A DNA stretch of 64,000 bases from Actinernus sp. WN-2022 (Eukaryota; Cnidaria; Anthozoa; Actiniaria; Actinernidae). The notes under the pieces were generated by a model. That model was not told where the DNA came from and did not search any database. It worked only from the letters and a program-made list of their open reading frames with translations. Shown one piece after another: positions 12,701 through 27,700 of this stretch. Numbering within the stretch: the stretch's first letter is position 1; every line of letters starts with the position of its first letter. The stretch spans positions 84,219,537 to 84,283,536 of the forward strand of contig JAOWCC010001589.1 of the NCBI GenBank assembly GCA_030867875.1, read 5' to 3'. The translations under genes and the position numbers were made by a program.

Positions 12701-15700
12701 CTCACCAGACTGTCACGAGTTACCAACGTTAAAACAAAACAAAATAAGCATAAGTGTCTCGTCTTCAGCTGACCCTAGGTGGGGCCTACTAATCGGGGAC
12801 ACAAAGTTCTCGGTGGAATTGGGATTTAGCGGGTTGGTTTTTGTGGAGGGAGGAAAACCGGAGAACCTGGAGAAAAACCCTCAAAGCAAGGGGCGAGATA
12901 CCAACAAACGAAACTCGCATATGGCGCCGCTGGTTACGAGTCAAACGCGAGCTGGTGAGAGGCAAAGTGCTTGCCACAGTACTCGGCTCTCCTCCTTGTT
13001 TTACTTTTTACCTTCTTAGGGGGTTGGGGGAGGTGGGGGGGGGGGGGGGGGGGGGGGGCAAAACAGGAGGGCCAAGTTAAAATTTAGGTTCTCCATGGGG
13101 AGGATCACATGAAATAAACAGTTACTGCATTTGACCACACAACAGTTTAGAATTCACTTACCAGCTGGGGCATAGACACTTCGTTTGGTAAGAAAGAGGC
13201 CTGGAGAGACAGGTTTGGATGATATGATTACTACTTGAGTGGGAAAGTATTAAGTAGTTTGGTTTTCTCATTAGGGATAAAATCGATGGAATGAAAACTT
13301 CTACAGCAAAATGTAATGATTATATTTATAAATCTTATGTTTGCAAATTTCCATTTCATCGATTATATTGAAACCTGTTACCAACAAAGCTCATGGGTTA
13401 GTTAATCTATAACGGCATTTAAATTTTAAATTAAAAAATTCTGGTTTTGAAGATTTTCGTATTTTACGTAAAAACAAGGGGTAGAAAGAAGCACTCATCA
13501 TAGATCTCCAAAAAAATAAAACGTATCTTGGAATTCCGTTTTGTGTTTACTATTATTCAATATCAGGAATTGAAAAGTCCAAAAAGTTTCAATAATTGGC
13601 CAAAATCTCCCACTGAAAAGTGTGAATCATTATTATGCCCATTCGTCTGTCACAATATTGAAACTTGTTGCCAACAAAGCTCACGGGTTAGTTAATCTAT
13701 AACAGCATTCTTTGTAACCTATCTTCTCGTTTTGAAGATTTTCGCATTTAACGTAAAAAACAAGGAGTGGAACATTATGACAACTAAAAGATATCAAACA
13801 GGTTATACAAGACATCAAATGGGTGACATGGAATCTTACCGTACAACATGTATGTTGTACAATAATGATCACCATGAACGGTAATAATAATAACATTAAA
13901 CAATAATGCATTATGACAACTAAAAGATATGAAACAGGTTATACAAGACATCAAATGGGTGACATGGAATCTTACCATACAACATGTATGTTGTACAATA
14001 ATGATCACCATGAACGGTAATAATAACAACATTAAACAATAATACATTATGACAACTACAAGATATGAAACAGGTTATACAAGACATCAAATGGGTGACA
14101 TGGAATTTTACCACACAACATGTATGTTGTACAATAATGATCACCATGAACGGTAATAATAACAACATTAAACAATAATACATTATGACAACTACAAGAT
14201 ATGAAACAGGTTATACAAGACATCAAATGGGTGACATGGAATCTTACCGTACAACATGTACGTTGTACAATAATGATCACCATGAACGGTAATAATAACA
14301 ACATTAAACAATAATGCATTATGACAACTAAAAGATATGAAACAGGTTATACAAGACATCAAATGGGTGACATGGAATCTTACCACACAACATGTACATG
14401 TACGTTGTACAATAATGATCACCATGAACGGTAATAATAATAACATTAAACAATAATACATTATGACAACTAAAAGATATGAAACAGGTTATACAAGACA
14501 TCAAATGGGTGACATGGAATCTTACCACACAACATGTACATGTACGTTGTACAATAATGATCACCATGAACGGTAATAATAACAACATTAAACAATAATG
14601 CATTATGACAACTAAAAGATATGAAACAGGTTATACAAGACATCAAATGGGTGACATGGAATCTTACCACACAACATGTATGTTGTACAATAATGATCAC
14701 CATGAACGGTAATAATAACAACATTAAACAATAATGCATTATGACAACTAAAAGATATGAAACAGGTTATACAAGACATCAAATGGGTGACATGGAATCT
14801 TACCACACAACATGTATGTTGTACAATAATGATCACCATGAACGGTAATAATAACAACATTAAACAATAATGCATTATGACAACTAAAAGATATGAAACA
14901 GGTTATACAAGACATCAAATGGGTGACATGGAATCTTACCATACAACATGTATGTTGTACAATAATGATCACCATGAACGGTAATAATAACAACATTAAA
15001 CAATAATGCATTATGACAACTAAAAGATATGAAACAGGTTATACAAGACATCAAATGGGTGACATGGAATCTTACCATACAACATCTATGTTGTACAATA
15101 ATGATCACCATGAACGGTAATAATAACAACATTAAACAATAATGCATTATGACAACTAAAAGATATGAAACAGGTTATACAAGACATCAAATGGGTGACA
15201 TGGAATCTTACCACACAACATGTATGTTGTACAATAATGATCACCATGAACGGTAATAATAACAACATTAAACAATAATGCATTATGACAACTAAAAGAT
15301 ATGAAACAGGTTATACAAGACATCAAATGGGTGACATGGAATCTTACCATACAACATGTATGTTGTACAATAATGATCACCATGAACGGTAATAATAACA
15401 ACATTAAACAATAATGCATTATGACAACTAAAAGATATGAAACAGGTTATACAAGACATCAAATGGGTGACATGGAATCTTACCATACAACATCTATGTT
15501 GTACAATAATGATCACCATGAACGGTAATAATAACAACATTAAACAATAATGCATTATGACAACTAAAAGATATGAAACAGGTTATACAAGACATCAAAT
15601 GGGTGACATGGAATCTTACCATACAACATCTATGTTGTACAATAATGATCACCATGAACGGTAATAATAACAACATTAAACAATAATGCATTATGACAAC

Positions 15701-18700
15701 TAAAAGATATGAAACAGGTTATACAAGACATCAAATGGGTGACATGGAATCTTACCACACAACATGTATGTTGTACAATAATGATCACCATGAACGGTAA
15801 TAATAACAACATTAAACAATAATGCATTATGACAACTAAAAGATATGAAACAGGTTATACAAGACATCAAATGGGTGACATGGAATCTTACCACACAACA
15901 TGTATGTTGTACAATAATGATCACCATGAACGGTAATAATAACAACATTAAACAATAATGCATTATGACAACTAAAAGATATGAAACAGGTTATACAAGA
16001 CATCAAATGGGTGACATGGAATCTTACCATACAACATCTATGTTGTACAATATTGATCACCATGAACGGTAATAATAACAACATTAAACAATAATGCATT
16101 ATGACAACTAAAAGATATGAAACAGGTTATACAAGACATCAAATGGGTGACATGGAATCTTACCATACAACATCTATGTTGTACAATAATGATCACCATG
16201 AACGGTAATAATAACAACATTAAACAATAATGCATTATGACAACTAAAAGATATGAAACAGGTTATACAAGACATCAAATGGGTGACATGGAATCTTACC
16301 ATACAACATCTATGTTGTACAATAATGATCACCATGAACGGTAATAATAACAACATTAAACAATAATGCATTATGACAACTAAAAGATATGAAACAGGTT
16401 ATACAAGACATCAAATGGGTGACATGGAATCTTACCATACAACATCTATGTTGTACAATAATGATCACCATGAACGGTAATAATAACAACATTAAACAAT
16501 AATGCATTATGACAACTAAAAGATATGAAACAGGTTATACAAGACATCAAATGGGTGACATGGAATCTTACCATACAACATCTATGTTGTACAATAATGA
16601 TCACCATGAACGGTAATAATAACAACATTAAACAATAATGCATTATGACAACTAAAAGATATGAAACAGGTTATACAAGACATCAAATGGGTGACATGGA
16701 ATCTTACCATACAACATCTATGTTGTACAATAATGATCACCATGAACGGTAATAATAACAACATTAAACAATAATGCATTATGACAACTAAAAGATATGA
16801 AACAGGTTATACAAGACATCAAATGGGTGACATGGAATCTTACCATACAACATCTATGTTGTACAATAATGATCACCATGAACGGTAATAATAACAACAT
16901 TAAACAATAATGCATTATGACAACTAAAAGATATGAAACAGGTTATACAAGACATCAAATGGGTGACATGGAATCTTACCATACAACATGTATGTTGTAC
17001 AATAATGATCACCATGAACGGTAATAATAACAACATTAAACAATAATGCATTATGACAACTAAAAGATATGAAACAGGTTATACAAGACATCAAATGGGT
17101 GACATGGAATCTTACCATACAACATCTATGTTGTACAATAATGATCACCATGAACGGTAATAATAACAACATTAAACAATAATGCATTATGACAACTACA
17201 AGATATGAAACAGGTTATACAAGACATCAAATGGGTGACATGGAATCTTACCATACAACATCTATGTTGTACAATAATGATCACCATGAACGGTAATAAT
17301 AACAACATTAAACAATAATGCATTATGACAACTAAAAGATATGAAACAGGTTATACAAGACATCAAATGGGTGACATGGAATCTTACCATACAACATCTA
17401 TGTTGTACAATAATGATCACCATGAACGGTAATAATAACAACATTAAACAATAATGCATTATGACAACTAAAAGATATGAAACAGGTTATACAAGACATC
17501 AAATGGGTGACATGGAATCTTACCACACAACATCTATGTTGTACAATAATGATCACCATGAACGGTAATAATAACAACATTAAACAATAATGCATTATGA
17601 CTAGCATGTTTATCAAGGAAAAGGAAAGGGAAGTTATTTATTCTTAGATTTGAGGATTATTAGTCCTAGCTATAAATCAGCTAATTGACCAAGATTAATT
17701 CTAAGGCACATGTTTTTAATTAATGTCTTGCCAAAGAACATGGTACTTGAAAGGAGGGCAGGCTGTTGTATCGGGTAACAATCCCCTTCTCTTCACAAAT
17801 AGTACAACAGGTTCTTTAACGTCCCCCATTTATGAAGAGAAAGTGTTGGGAGACAACGCCAACAGCATTTACTCTCTGCCCAAGCAACAGTGTCCCTTGT
17901 CTGCCTCATCTAATACATGTATATACATGCAAGTATAGCTGCAGAATATGAATAATTAACTTCAAACCTTTTTAGTATCTGTTGCTTTCTTCTCTTTTAA
18001 AGTATCCAGCTGTCCACCTAACAGAACATAAAACTATCAGTAATTATTACATGATCTAGTCAGTGATTACACAATATCACACTGTCTGCCTGATATCGCT
18101 GCACTAACTCGTAATATATGTCATCAACACTCGAATATAACTTCTGTATCTCCACATGGCCATGTTATACACGACTTTCATAATGGCTGCCTCCTAATTT
18201 GCATATGTGGTTTCCCGTTTCGGTAGTTTATTCACACGTATAGAAAATATGAACATTGGCATGTGAAAGAGTATGTTGACATTAGTGAACTTGTGAAATT
18301 TGAGTGCTGTGGCTTATAAAGCAATTAAGTTACAACCAGTTGAAATTAGAGAAATTTGTATGAGAAAAACAACGGAGGCCTTTCTAGCCTCGCTTTCATG
18401 TTTTTCTGCATTACAAATGCCTATAGCTCAACAGCAATTCTCCACATTGCTCTAACACTTAACATAATTACTAGTTTTAATGTGATCTTTCATGTGTTAG
18501 CATTGGTTTACCTCTTCAGATTAATCTTCCAAATTATGCAAATCAGGAGGCGGCTGAAGGCGGCCATTATGAAAGTCGTGTATACCCTACATTTATTCGC
18601 CAATCCATACATTGTCACTAATGCCTGGAACTTTTCCTACAGTGTACAGCAATATCAATCATGTCTTACTCACTCAAAATTCTTTGCAGGGCTGAATCCT

Positions 18701-21700
18701 TCTTATCTTCCTAGAAATTAAAGAAGCAACAGTCTCAAAATGTAGCAGTCGTAGGCAACTACGACAGCAACGTCTAGGATGACGACATAAAACAATAGTG
18801 TTAATTACAAAATACCGTCAACTGTCGTCTGCAAAACTATAACGTGAAAACCGTACATTTTATGTTTCATAGAGAACGCAAACATCACTCCATCTTTCGT
18901 TCAGTGTGAGGGGAACGAAGATCTGGATGTGCAAAGTAATTCATGAAGAATAAAAAGGAACTACTTTGTAGTAAACACCAAATTTCGGCAGAAAACACTT
19001 TTCTATGTTCCGTTGTCACTGCCATCGCCGTCGTGGTTGCTTATTAAAGGTCCCTAATTCTGGGCTTAAGATGGTAAATTTAACTGTTGACCACCTCATA
19101 AAGAAAATCCTAAAAACTGATTAATTATATCAATAATGTACTGTGAATAGGCTGCCCACTTGCGATGTATTCTTCACTTAACATGCTCAAAGGTTTCAAC
19201 TGAATATGAGACTCTGGGGGAATTAAATACATTCAATTTTCCGAGAAAGAATGCAGTCATTTAATTTAAACTGGAACTTCATGTTGAAACCATTGTGCAT
19301 GACAAGTTCAGCATATATCAGCTATTCAAATTATAGTTAAAATAACTAAGTTAATGTCCAACTTACTGTGGATTTATTAGCCTCATCATCAGGACCACCA
19401 GACCAGTTAGAACTTCCACCAATCACAGGGATCGACTGGTTCTGTTCTTTTTTCAACCTTGGATCCTGAGCCTAACAAACATTCTTCGTTAGCTGATACT
19501 CTGACTTTGACACATATCATACATACTGTACAGTCTGTGGTTATTAGTTGGCTAAGCAGCTAATATGGCATCCATGATGGCAAGAAAAGGGAAAAAAGGA
19601 AACAAACAGAGCCTGATCAAAGTCAGGACCCAGCTAAACCACAAATCGAATTGGAATTTAGCGTGTGTTTTTTTTGGAGGGAGAGCGAGATACCAACAAA
19701 CTCAACTCCCAAGTAAATAGCTTCATTCTGCTTCCTCGTGCCTCTGCTACAATAAACAAGGGAAATGATTAAATAGCTGCTCAGCACATATTAAATCTTG
19801 ACTGTCACTGCAGTCTGATAGACATTCAAATCATTTCCTTACAACGTACCCTCAACAATAGGCATTTCTCATACAGCAGCCATATTGGTTATAAACAATA
19901 GATTTCCTACATGTAGCCTTGTACTGCACAGTTTCAGAATAAGTTTAGAGGGGGAAAACAAAGGTTTTTATTCTCCTACAGCTGTAGGTCTATAGACCCT
20001 TTGCACGTGACGTCATAGCCGCCATGTTGGTGTACAGTTAACAATAGATTCTTCTTTTGTTCTGTACACCAACATGGCCGCCATGCCCTTTGTCATTTGA
20101 ATCTCTGGGGATTGAGTGCAAACCATCTATTGTTTTTCTGAGTGTACACAATGCGATCATGCTTATTGGTAAACAAGAGAACATCATTGGCCCAGTTCCT
20201 GAAAACTTAAATTAAAAGTATAATCTTTGCTTTGATTTGCTACATTAAATTTTGTAACTTGTGAATTACTGATTTTGGACTAATATTACATTGTTTGATG
20301 AGGAAGAAGTAGTGCCTTTCTACTTGTAATCCTAGAATACAGAGGCACCTTTTACCGAGAGTTCTTTAGAACCATAATAATACTGTTTTACAACCAGGCA
20401 CTCCCTGCGAGGGGCTCTTCCGTACCAGTTCACTCCACACACGCTCACACTACACTCATATGTTCTCTACTCACTACATTCAAGCTCACATGTTGATTTT
20501 TGAGGGAGGAAAACCGGACCCGAGCCGGGATTGAACCTGGGACATAGCGGTGAGAGGCGAGCACTTACGCACTGTGCCACCCATGCCACCCATAATCATT
20601 GGTTAAAACATAATCCAGGATTAACAGTAATTGGCATGGCTCTAAAGTTGCTTGTGTTTGACATATTTGTCATCTTAGGTTTACTATGGCATTTGGTGAT
20701 CTACATGTAGTTAACTTTGTTTAACCTCAATCCTTTCAAGTGGTGAGATACAATTAGTGTCTATTTTCAGCTCTAACATATGATTTAAAATACAATACAA
20801 TGACTTTATTTATACAGGTAAGTAAGTAAATACTTTATTTCAACACGGTAGTTATATCAGTCTAATACAACACTGTTTTCAATAAAAGCTGTATATAAAA
20901 ATATTACAATATTTATACAATAGAATACACTATGATATAAAAAAGAATAAAATGTTAATTTACAGCCGGGCATCTACATTGTAAGAAGCTTATTTCTAAA
21001 ATTAGTAACTGATTTGCAAATTCGTATCTCTTCAGGTATTTTAACGAATTCCAGACAAAAGCCTAAATGCTTTTTCCCATAGTTTGTTTTTGGGAGAGGC
21101 AATTGTAATTTTGTTGTTGAGCCTCTTATATTACATTGTATATGGCATCACAACTTTAGAAAATGTATTAATTAAATATGTAGGCACTTGATTATTGTAC
21201 ACTTTGTACATTTCGATGGCCAACAGCTTACTGACACAATAAGTATTAAAGCTTACAGCTTGTGGGGTCATGTCTAAATTAAATAAGATATGAAAAAAGT
21301 ACGTATAAGTGAAGTAATAACTGAAAACCATTAGGTATTAGGTACTTATTGACTGAGTGGGGGGCTGGAAGGGAAAATATTTGGCTTGAGGTCATGACGT
21401 ATGGACCGAGCGCAGCGAGAGCCAAATGTTTTCCCGTCCGGCCCGGCTTAACTCAGTCAATAGGTTTTTTTATCATATGACCATATTTTTTGTAGCAAAA
21501 CAGCAAGAAAAAATTGTGCAGGGCCGGACGGCTTTTTCTGGCCCACTCATGCCATACATTGTACATGTCCGGCCCTCATCACATGACTTTTGTAAATGGT
21601 TTTGAAAGGAAAGCGCACGCAGGGCCATACAGGTCATATGATAAGTCATTGTATTACTCTGACATTCCTTCCCATTCCCCTTAATGTACTATGCCCCTGA

Positions 21701-24700
21701 CCCATCCTACCCCTAAAAAGTCTCACAGATGCATTTAGTGAATTTGGTGACAAAATATCTAAACAACTTCATTAGTGCATCTAATAATCTAGTCAACCAC
21801 ATAACTTGGGCTCTACTTATCAGGAATATGAATTCCAATATCTTTAGCTATACAGTATAAAAACACTGTTCACCGAATACAGAACTTACCTTCTTGAGTT
21901 CTTCCATCCTGTCAAACCCCACACCGATGCATGCAGCAGTCATTTGTGATGCAAGAAGGCGGGCAAGATGAGCAACCTGTGCCTGCCCCCCAGCAGCAGC
22001 AATGGGCGTGTATGTGTCATTAAAGTGTGACGGCATCCGATCCGGTAACGACAACATACTGATAAGCACAAGATTTGTGACAGTGTCCTTGTTCAGATGT
22101 GGTATAAGGTCCTGTGATGTGAGGTCAATGGCCTCGGCATTGGACATGGTTATCATATCAATGTCATCAGCCTGTGAGAGTTACCAGAAAAGAAAATTTT
22201 AAAACCTTCAAATAGGTCGTGAAATACCACTGTCCTTAACCAATTCATTATTTACCCATGGGCAAAACAACAAATATGATGTTCAAAGTGGCTGTACAAG
22301 TTTATCTAATGCAACATTGTGCTGATTTACAAGTACAAAATCTTTTGGTTTAACTTCTCCACTGAAACACATTTCTGCTGAAAGAGTCTGGCTTTCTTTC
22401 AGAAGATGGCCTCCAGAGCTCTGTTCAATATTAAACACTTAATGACCGGTCCTGTTTCCTGAGATCTCGATGTTTCTGGAGACAAAGTAGAGGGAAACAT
22501 TGAGATTCAAGGCAAACAAAACTAACTGGTTTCCCGAGGTTCCAGTCATTAAGTGATTTGTTGTATGGCCTAACAATTATATTCCATATTGTTGAAGAAA
22601 AAAAAGCAAACCAAAAGGCAAACCAAAACATTTTAAAAGAATTGTGTAACCACAACACCACACATCACGCCACCTTCAGTCACGCCACCTTCAGTCACGC
22701 TTTGATCACATGTGCTAACGGGAAACAATGCAGCATTACCCTGACGTCATTATTAGTTTTCAAATATATAGCCTGCTCAAAAAGACATCTACTTTTTAAT
22801 TAGTGGGTAACAGTTTGTCTGTTACCAGTCATGTTACCCTAAATATTAACCAATGAGTGCATGTTACATCTGGGAAAATCACAGCTATATACATGTAACA
22901 ATACTGCTTACATCAAGTAGCTTTGCCTTCTTGTTTGCTGCCGCTGCCTCTACTTCTGCCCTGGAAAACGCAAAGGACATGATAATGTTAGGATTGCCAC
23001 ATCTTACAAGCTTTATACCAGTTACTCAATACAGGTTACCAAAGCAAGATAAATAGCTTGTGATGTGCTAATCACAATAATAATGATGATGATGATAATA
23101 AAGATGTTGAAGATGATAATAGTGAAATAACAGCAATGTCATGATGATGGCCATAAAGACAATGTTACTGAAGATGATGACAATGATGATAGTGATGTTG
23201 AAGTTGATAATAGTGAAATAACAGCAATGTCATGATGATGGCCATAAAGACAATGTTACTGAAGATGATGACAATGATGATAGTGATGTTGAAGATGATA
23301 ATAGTGAAATAACAGCAATGTCATGATGATGGCCATAAAGACAATGTTAATGAAGATGATGACAATGATGATAGTGATGTTGAAGATGATAATATTGAAA
23401 TAACAGCAATGTCATGATGATGGCCATAAAGACAATGTTACTGAAGATGATGACAATGATGATAGTGATGTTGAAGATGATAATAGTGAAATAACAGCAA
23501 TGTCATGATGATGACCATAAAGACAATGTTACTGAAGATGATGACAATGATGATAGTGATGTTGAAGATGATATTAGTGAAATAACAGCAATGTCATGAT
23601 GATGGCCATAAAGACAATGTTACTGAAGATGATGACAATGATGATAGTGATGTTGAAGATGATATTAGTGAAATAACAGCAATGTCATGATGATGGCCAT
23701 AAAGACAATGTTACTGAAGATGATGACAATGATGATAGTGATGTTGAAGATGATAATAGTGAAATAACAGCAATGTCATGATGATGGCCATAAAGACAAT
23801 GTTACTGAAGATGATGACAATGATGATAGTGATGTTGAAGATGATAATAGTGAAATAACAGCAATGTCATGATGATGGCCATAAAGACAATGTTACTGAA
23901 GATGATGACAATGATGATAGTGATGTTGAAGATGATAATAGTGAAATAACAGCAATGTCATGATGATGGCCATAAAGACAATGTTACTGAAGATGATGAC
24001 AATGATGATAGTGATGTTGAAGATGATAATAGTGAAATAACAGCAATGTCATGATGATGACCATAAAGACAATGTTACTGAAGATGATGACAATGATGAT
24101 AGTGATGTTGAAGATGATAATAGTGAAATAACAGCAATGTCATGATGATGACCATAAAGACAATGTTACTGAAGATGATGACAATGATGATAGTGATGTT
24201 GAAGATGATATTAGTGAAATAACAGCAATGTCATGATGATGGCCATAAAGACAATGTTACTGAAGATGATGACAATGATGATAGTGATGTTGAAGATGAT
24301 AATAGTGAAATAACAGCAATGTCATGATGATGGCCATAAAGACAATGTTACTGAAGATGATGACAATGATGATAGTGATGTTGAAGATGATAATAGTGAA
24401 ATAACAGCAATGTCATGATGATGGCCATAAAGACAATGTTACTGAAGATGATGACAATGATGATAGTGATGTTGAAGATGATAATAGTGAAATAACAGCA
24501 ATGTCATGATGATGGCCATAAAGACAATGTTACTGAAGATGATGACAATGATGATAGTGATGTTGAAGATGATAATAGTGAAATAACAGCAATGTCATGA
24601 TGATGACCATAAAGACAATGTTACTGAAGATGATGACAATGATGATAGTGATGTTGAAGATGATATTAGTGAAATAACAGCAATGTCATGATGATGGCCA

Positions 24701-27700
24701 TAAAGACAATGTTACTGAAGATGATGACAATGATGATAGTGATGTTGAAGTTGATAATAGTGAAATAACAGCAATGTCATGATGATGACCATAAAGACAA
24801 TGTTACTTAAGATGATGACGATGATGATAATTATGATACAGATGATATACATGTAATTAATAATGGACAATGATGGTATAAATGATAACATTGTTGCATG
24901 CAAGTGTTCATGAGTTACAATAAATTAAAATAATTTTCACCTGTTGTAAAATTGCATGTATTCTTACCTCCTTTTAAGTGACTCAGGTGTTGTCTTCGGC
25001 ATGTTCCGTTGAAGCTTTTGATACAAAGAACAAACAGTACGTTATTAATAAAAAGGTATCATGCTACTAAGGAATCGAGTAAAAAAGAAAAAAATGTCAA
25101 GGTATTCATTTCTATAGTGAAAATTCTATAAATATATTCAAATGCACTTCACAAGGAAGGTCTTGAGATACGGACTGCTATTGTTGTGCAATGTGCTGCC
25201 GTGCAGTTTACAATCACGAGTGTTTGTTAGTACCTCAGAATACCACACAAACATTAAGTAATGTTGTGCAGAGAGACAATCGCCTACTCTTTCATGAAAT
25301 AACACAATAGATTATTTTACATCACCCTCATACAGATTAGAAGAGGAAGACAAGGCCAACAACTTATACAGCCCTGACCAAGGATGCAAATTGTATATAA
25401 ATATATTCAAATGTGCTTCACAAGGGAGGACTTGAAATACAGACTGCTACTGTGGTGCAAAGTGCTTCCATGCAGTTTACAATCATGAGTGTTTGTTCTT
25501 CCAGAATACCAGGCTGTTGTGCCGAGAGACAATCCCCTACTCTCTCACGAAATAACACAACAGGTTCTTTCACGTCCCCCTCATATTGATTAGAAGAGGG
25601 AGACAAGGCCAACAACTTATACGTCCCTGCCCAAGGACGTGGCCACAGGGTTTTGAACCCACAACTTCCACACACTAGCTATACCATGCTCTACCAGTTG
25701 AGCTAACCAGTACAAGCAGATGTATTCAAACGGAAAAAATAATAAAAAGCCATTGGAACATGCAACAAACCTCAGATTGGGATGCTCCCAGATCAGTCAG
25801 CAGTGTTGTGATTTGAGGAAGAAACTCCACTGGACAAGGAGAAAAACAAATTACACTTTATTATAAATTGACCTGGCACCATTTTCATTGCAATGGCGTG
25901 AGACCAAAGTCATGACGTGAAGTTGGTGATAGACTTCCGTCAATCAAATCAATATGCCTTGACATCAGGCTTGACCTGTTTCAAACTGTTGATTTCAAAT
26001 CACAGATACAAAGCATAAATAATGCTCAAAGGCTTTCAAAAGACCTCAAACCTTTACAAAAAGAAAAGAAAATGGTGAAAAGATCATGTACTACCATTTG
26101 CAAGCTACCGTTAAGCATGAACCTTTTTCCGCGTTCGTTTATGTTTGAAACCTAGACGTTTGGCGACACAAACCTTTGCAATTTAACCGCGATTGTGACA
26201 ACCTTTGACATGTTCCGCCTTCACGTTTCAGCGAGTGGGATTCAGGTTTGGAAACTTTTCAGCTAGATTTTCCTTCACGCTACGCGCTAAATCATATAAA
26301 TGTCGGTTCAAGTTAAAGTTTTGGACGCTCAGAATTATGAGAGATGCAAGACAATAACTGTCTCTTGGCGTAATCTGAGTTGCACGACGGTAGAAGACAT
26401 ATCAAAGGATTTCAACATCAAGGTTGAAACTAATTAGTTTGCCGACGAATTGCACAGGTTTGGCACGCCAGACGTCTAGTTTCAAACATAAACGAACGCG
26501 GAAAAAGGTTCACGCTTAACGGTAGCTTGCAAATGGTAGTAATGGTCTTCCTTGAACCGTTTCCCTTTTTGTTTGCCCATTTACAAGACTGGAACATTCA
26601 AAATTAGTTAATGGGGCAAGCTTTTGCAAATCGGTCTGCACAAACTATCACTTTGTCAGCTTATCACTTTGTATGACTGACAGAAGTCTATCACCAACAA
26701 TGAAAAATGTAGCAATGAAAACGGTGGTAATCAATAATTAATGTGTACTAACCATTATATCTACACGTATGATCTATAATATATTTTTCAACTAACATAC
26801 CAGTGAGCAAACACATCCACTGTAACTGTATCTAAACATGTTTTGGTGTAAGTGGTACATGTAAGTGCCTCTCATCACTGTGGCCAGTGTTCGAACCCAT
26901 GCAAGTTGAGTTTGTTGGTATCTCAATCGCTCTTGCTCTGAGGGTTTTTCTCCTGGTTCTCTGCTTTTCCTCCCTCCACAAAAACCAACACACTAAATTC
27001 CAATTTGATCTGTGGTTTAAGCCAGGTCCTAACAATTTTGATCAGCTCTTATGGTTGTTTCAGGTCCCATTAGAAATTGAGTGTGTACATTGTACTTTAC
27101 TCTCTCACCTGAGCTTGGATGCTTTAACAAGTTCATCAGATGAAGCTGGAAGTTCAAAAATAAGATTTAAAATGAGTGGTGTGCTGTGGATATTGTGATT
27201 TCATAGAATTCAATGATTAGTCAAATGTACTGATCCAAAAAGAAAGCCTTACCTTCAGATTTTTTCTTACACTACTAACTTGAGATTTTGATAATGAAGT
27301 GGGGAGATTAGCTGCAGAAAAGAAGCCTGAAGTTAGTACTCAATACGATAGGATGACATTATATTAGGGACCTTGAGCAACCATGTGATGGTAACAGCAT
27401 AAAACAAGAGCTACAAAAACTGCAGTGACATGAAAATGCATGCAGTCGCCTATATTTTGACCATTCTCTGCAAAAACACAACATCAAAACTTGACATTTT
27501 ACATTCAAATGAGAATGTGAATGTAAGAAACTAAATCAAACCATTTTTCATTTGGCCTAAATGGAACTCTATCTGGATCATATTGTTGGAAAATCTGGTT
27601 GTGCACAGCACCAATTTTTGGCAGAAAACACTTTTCTACATTTCTGTTGTCACTGCTGTTGCCATTCTGGTTGTTAAAGGTCCCTATTGTAAAAGCAGGA

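Noticed and set aside
13681..17616. More than 25 overlapping minus-strand frames of 65-91 codons
   Set aside because: They are the same 136-bp satellite read repeatedly. 136 is not a multiple of three, and the frames are open only because the unit lacks stops.
18356..18721. 121-codon plus-strand protein
   Set aside because: Overlaps the arm of a foldback element, lacks recognisable domains and has skewed composition.
23085..24825. C/D-box snoRNA-like array (ATGATGA and CTGA once per 91 bp)
   Set aside because: GAT-rich repeats give box C by chance; there is no terminal stem, and the motif strand is opposite to the host gene.
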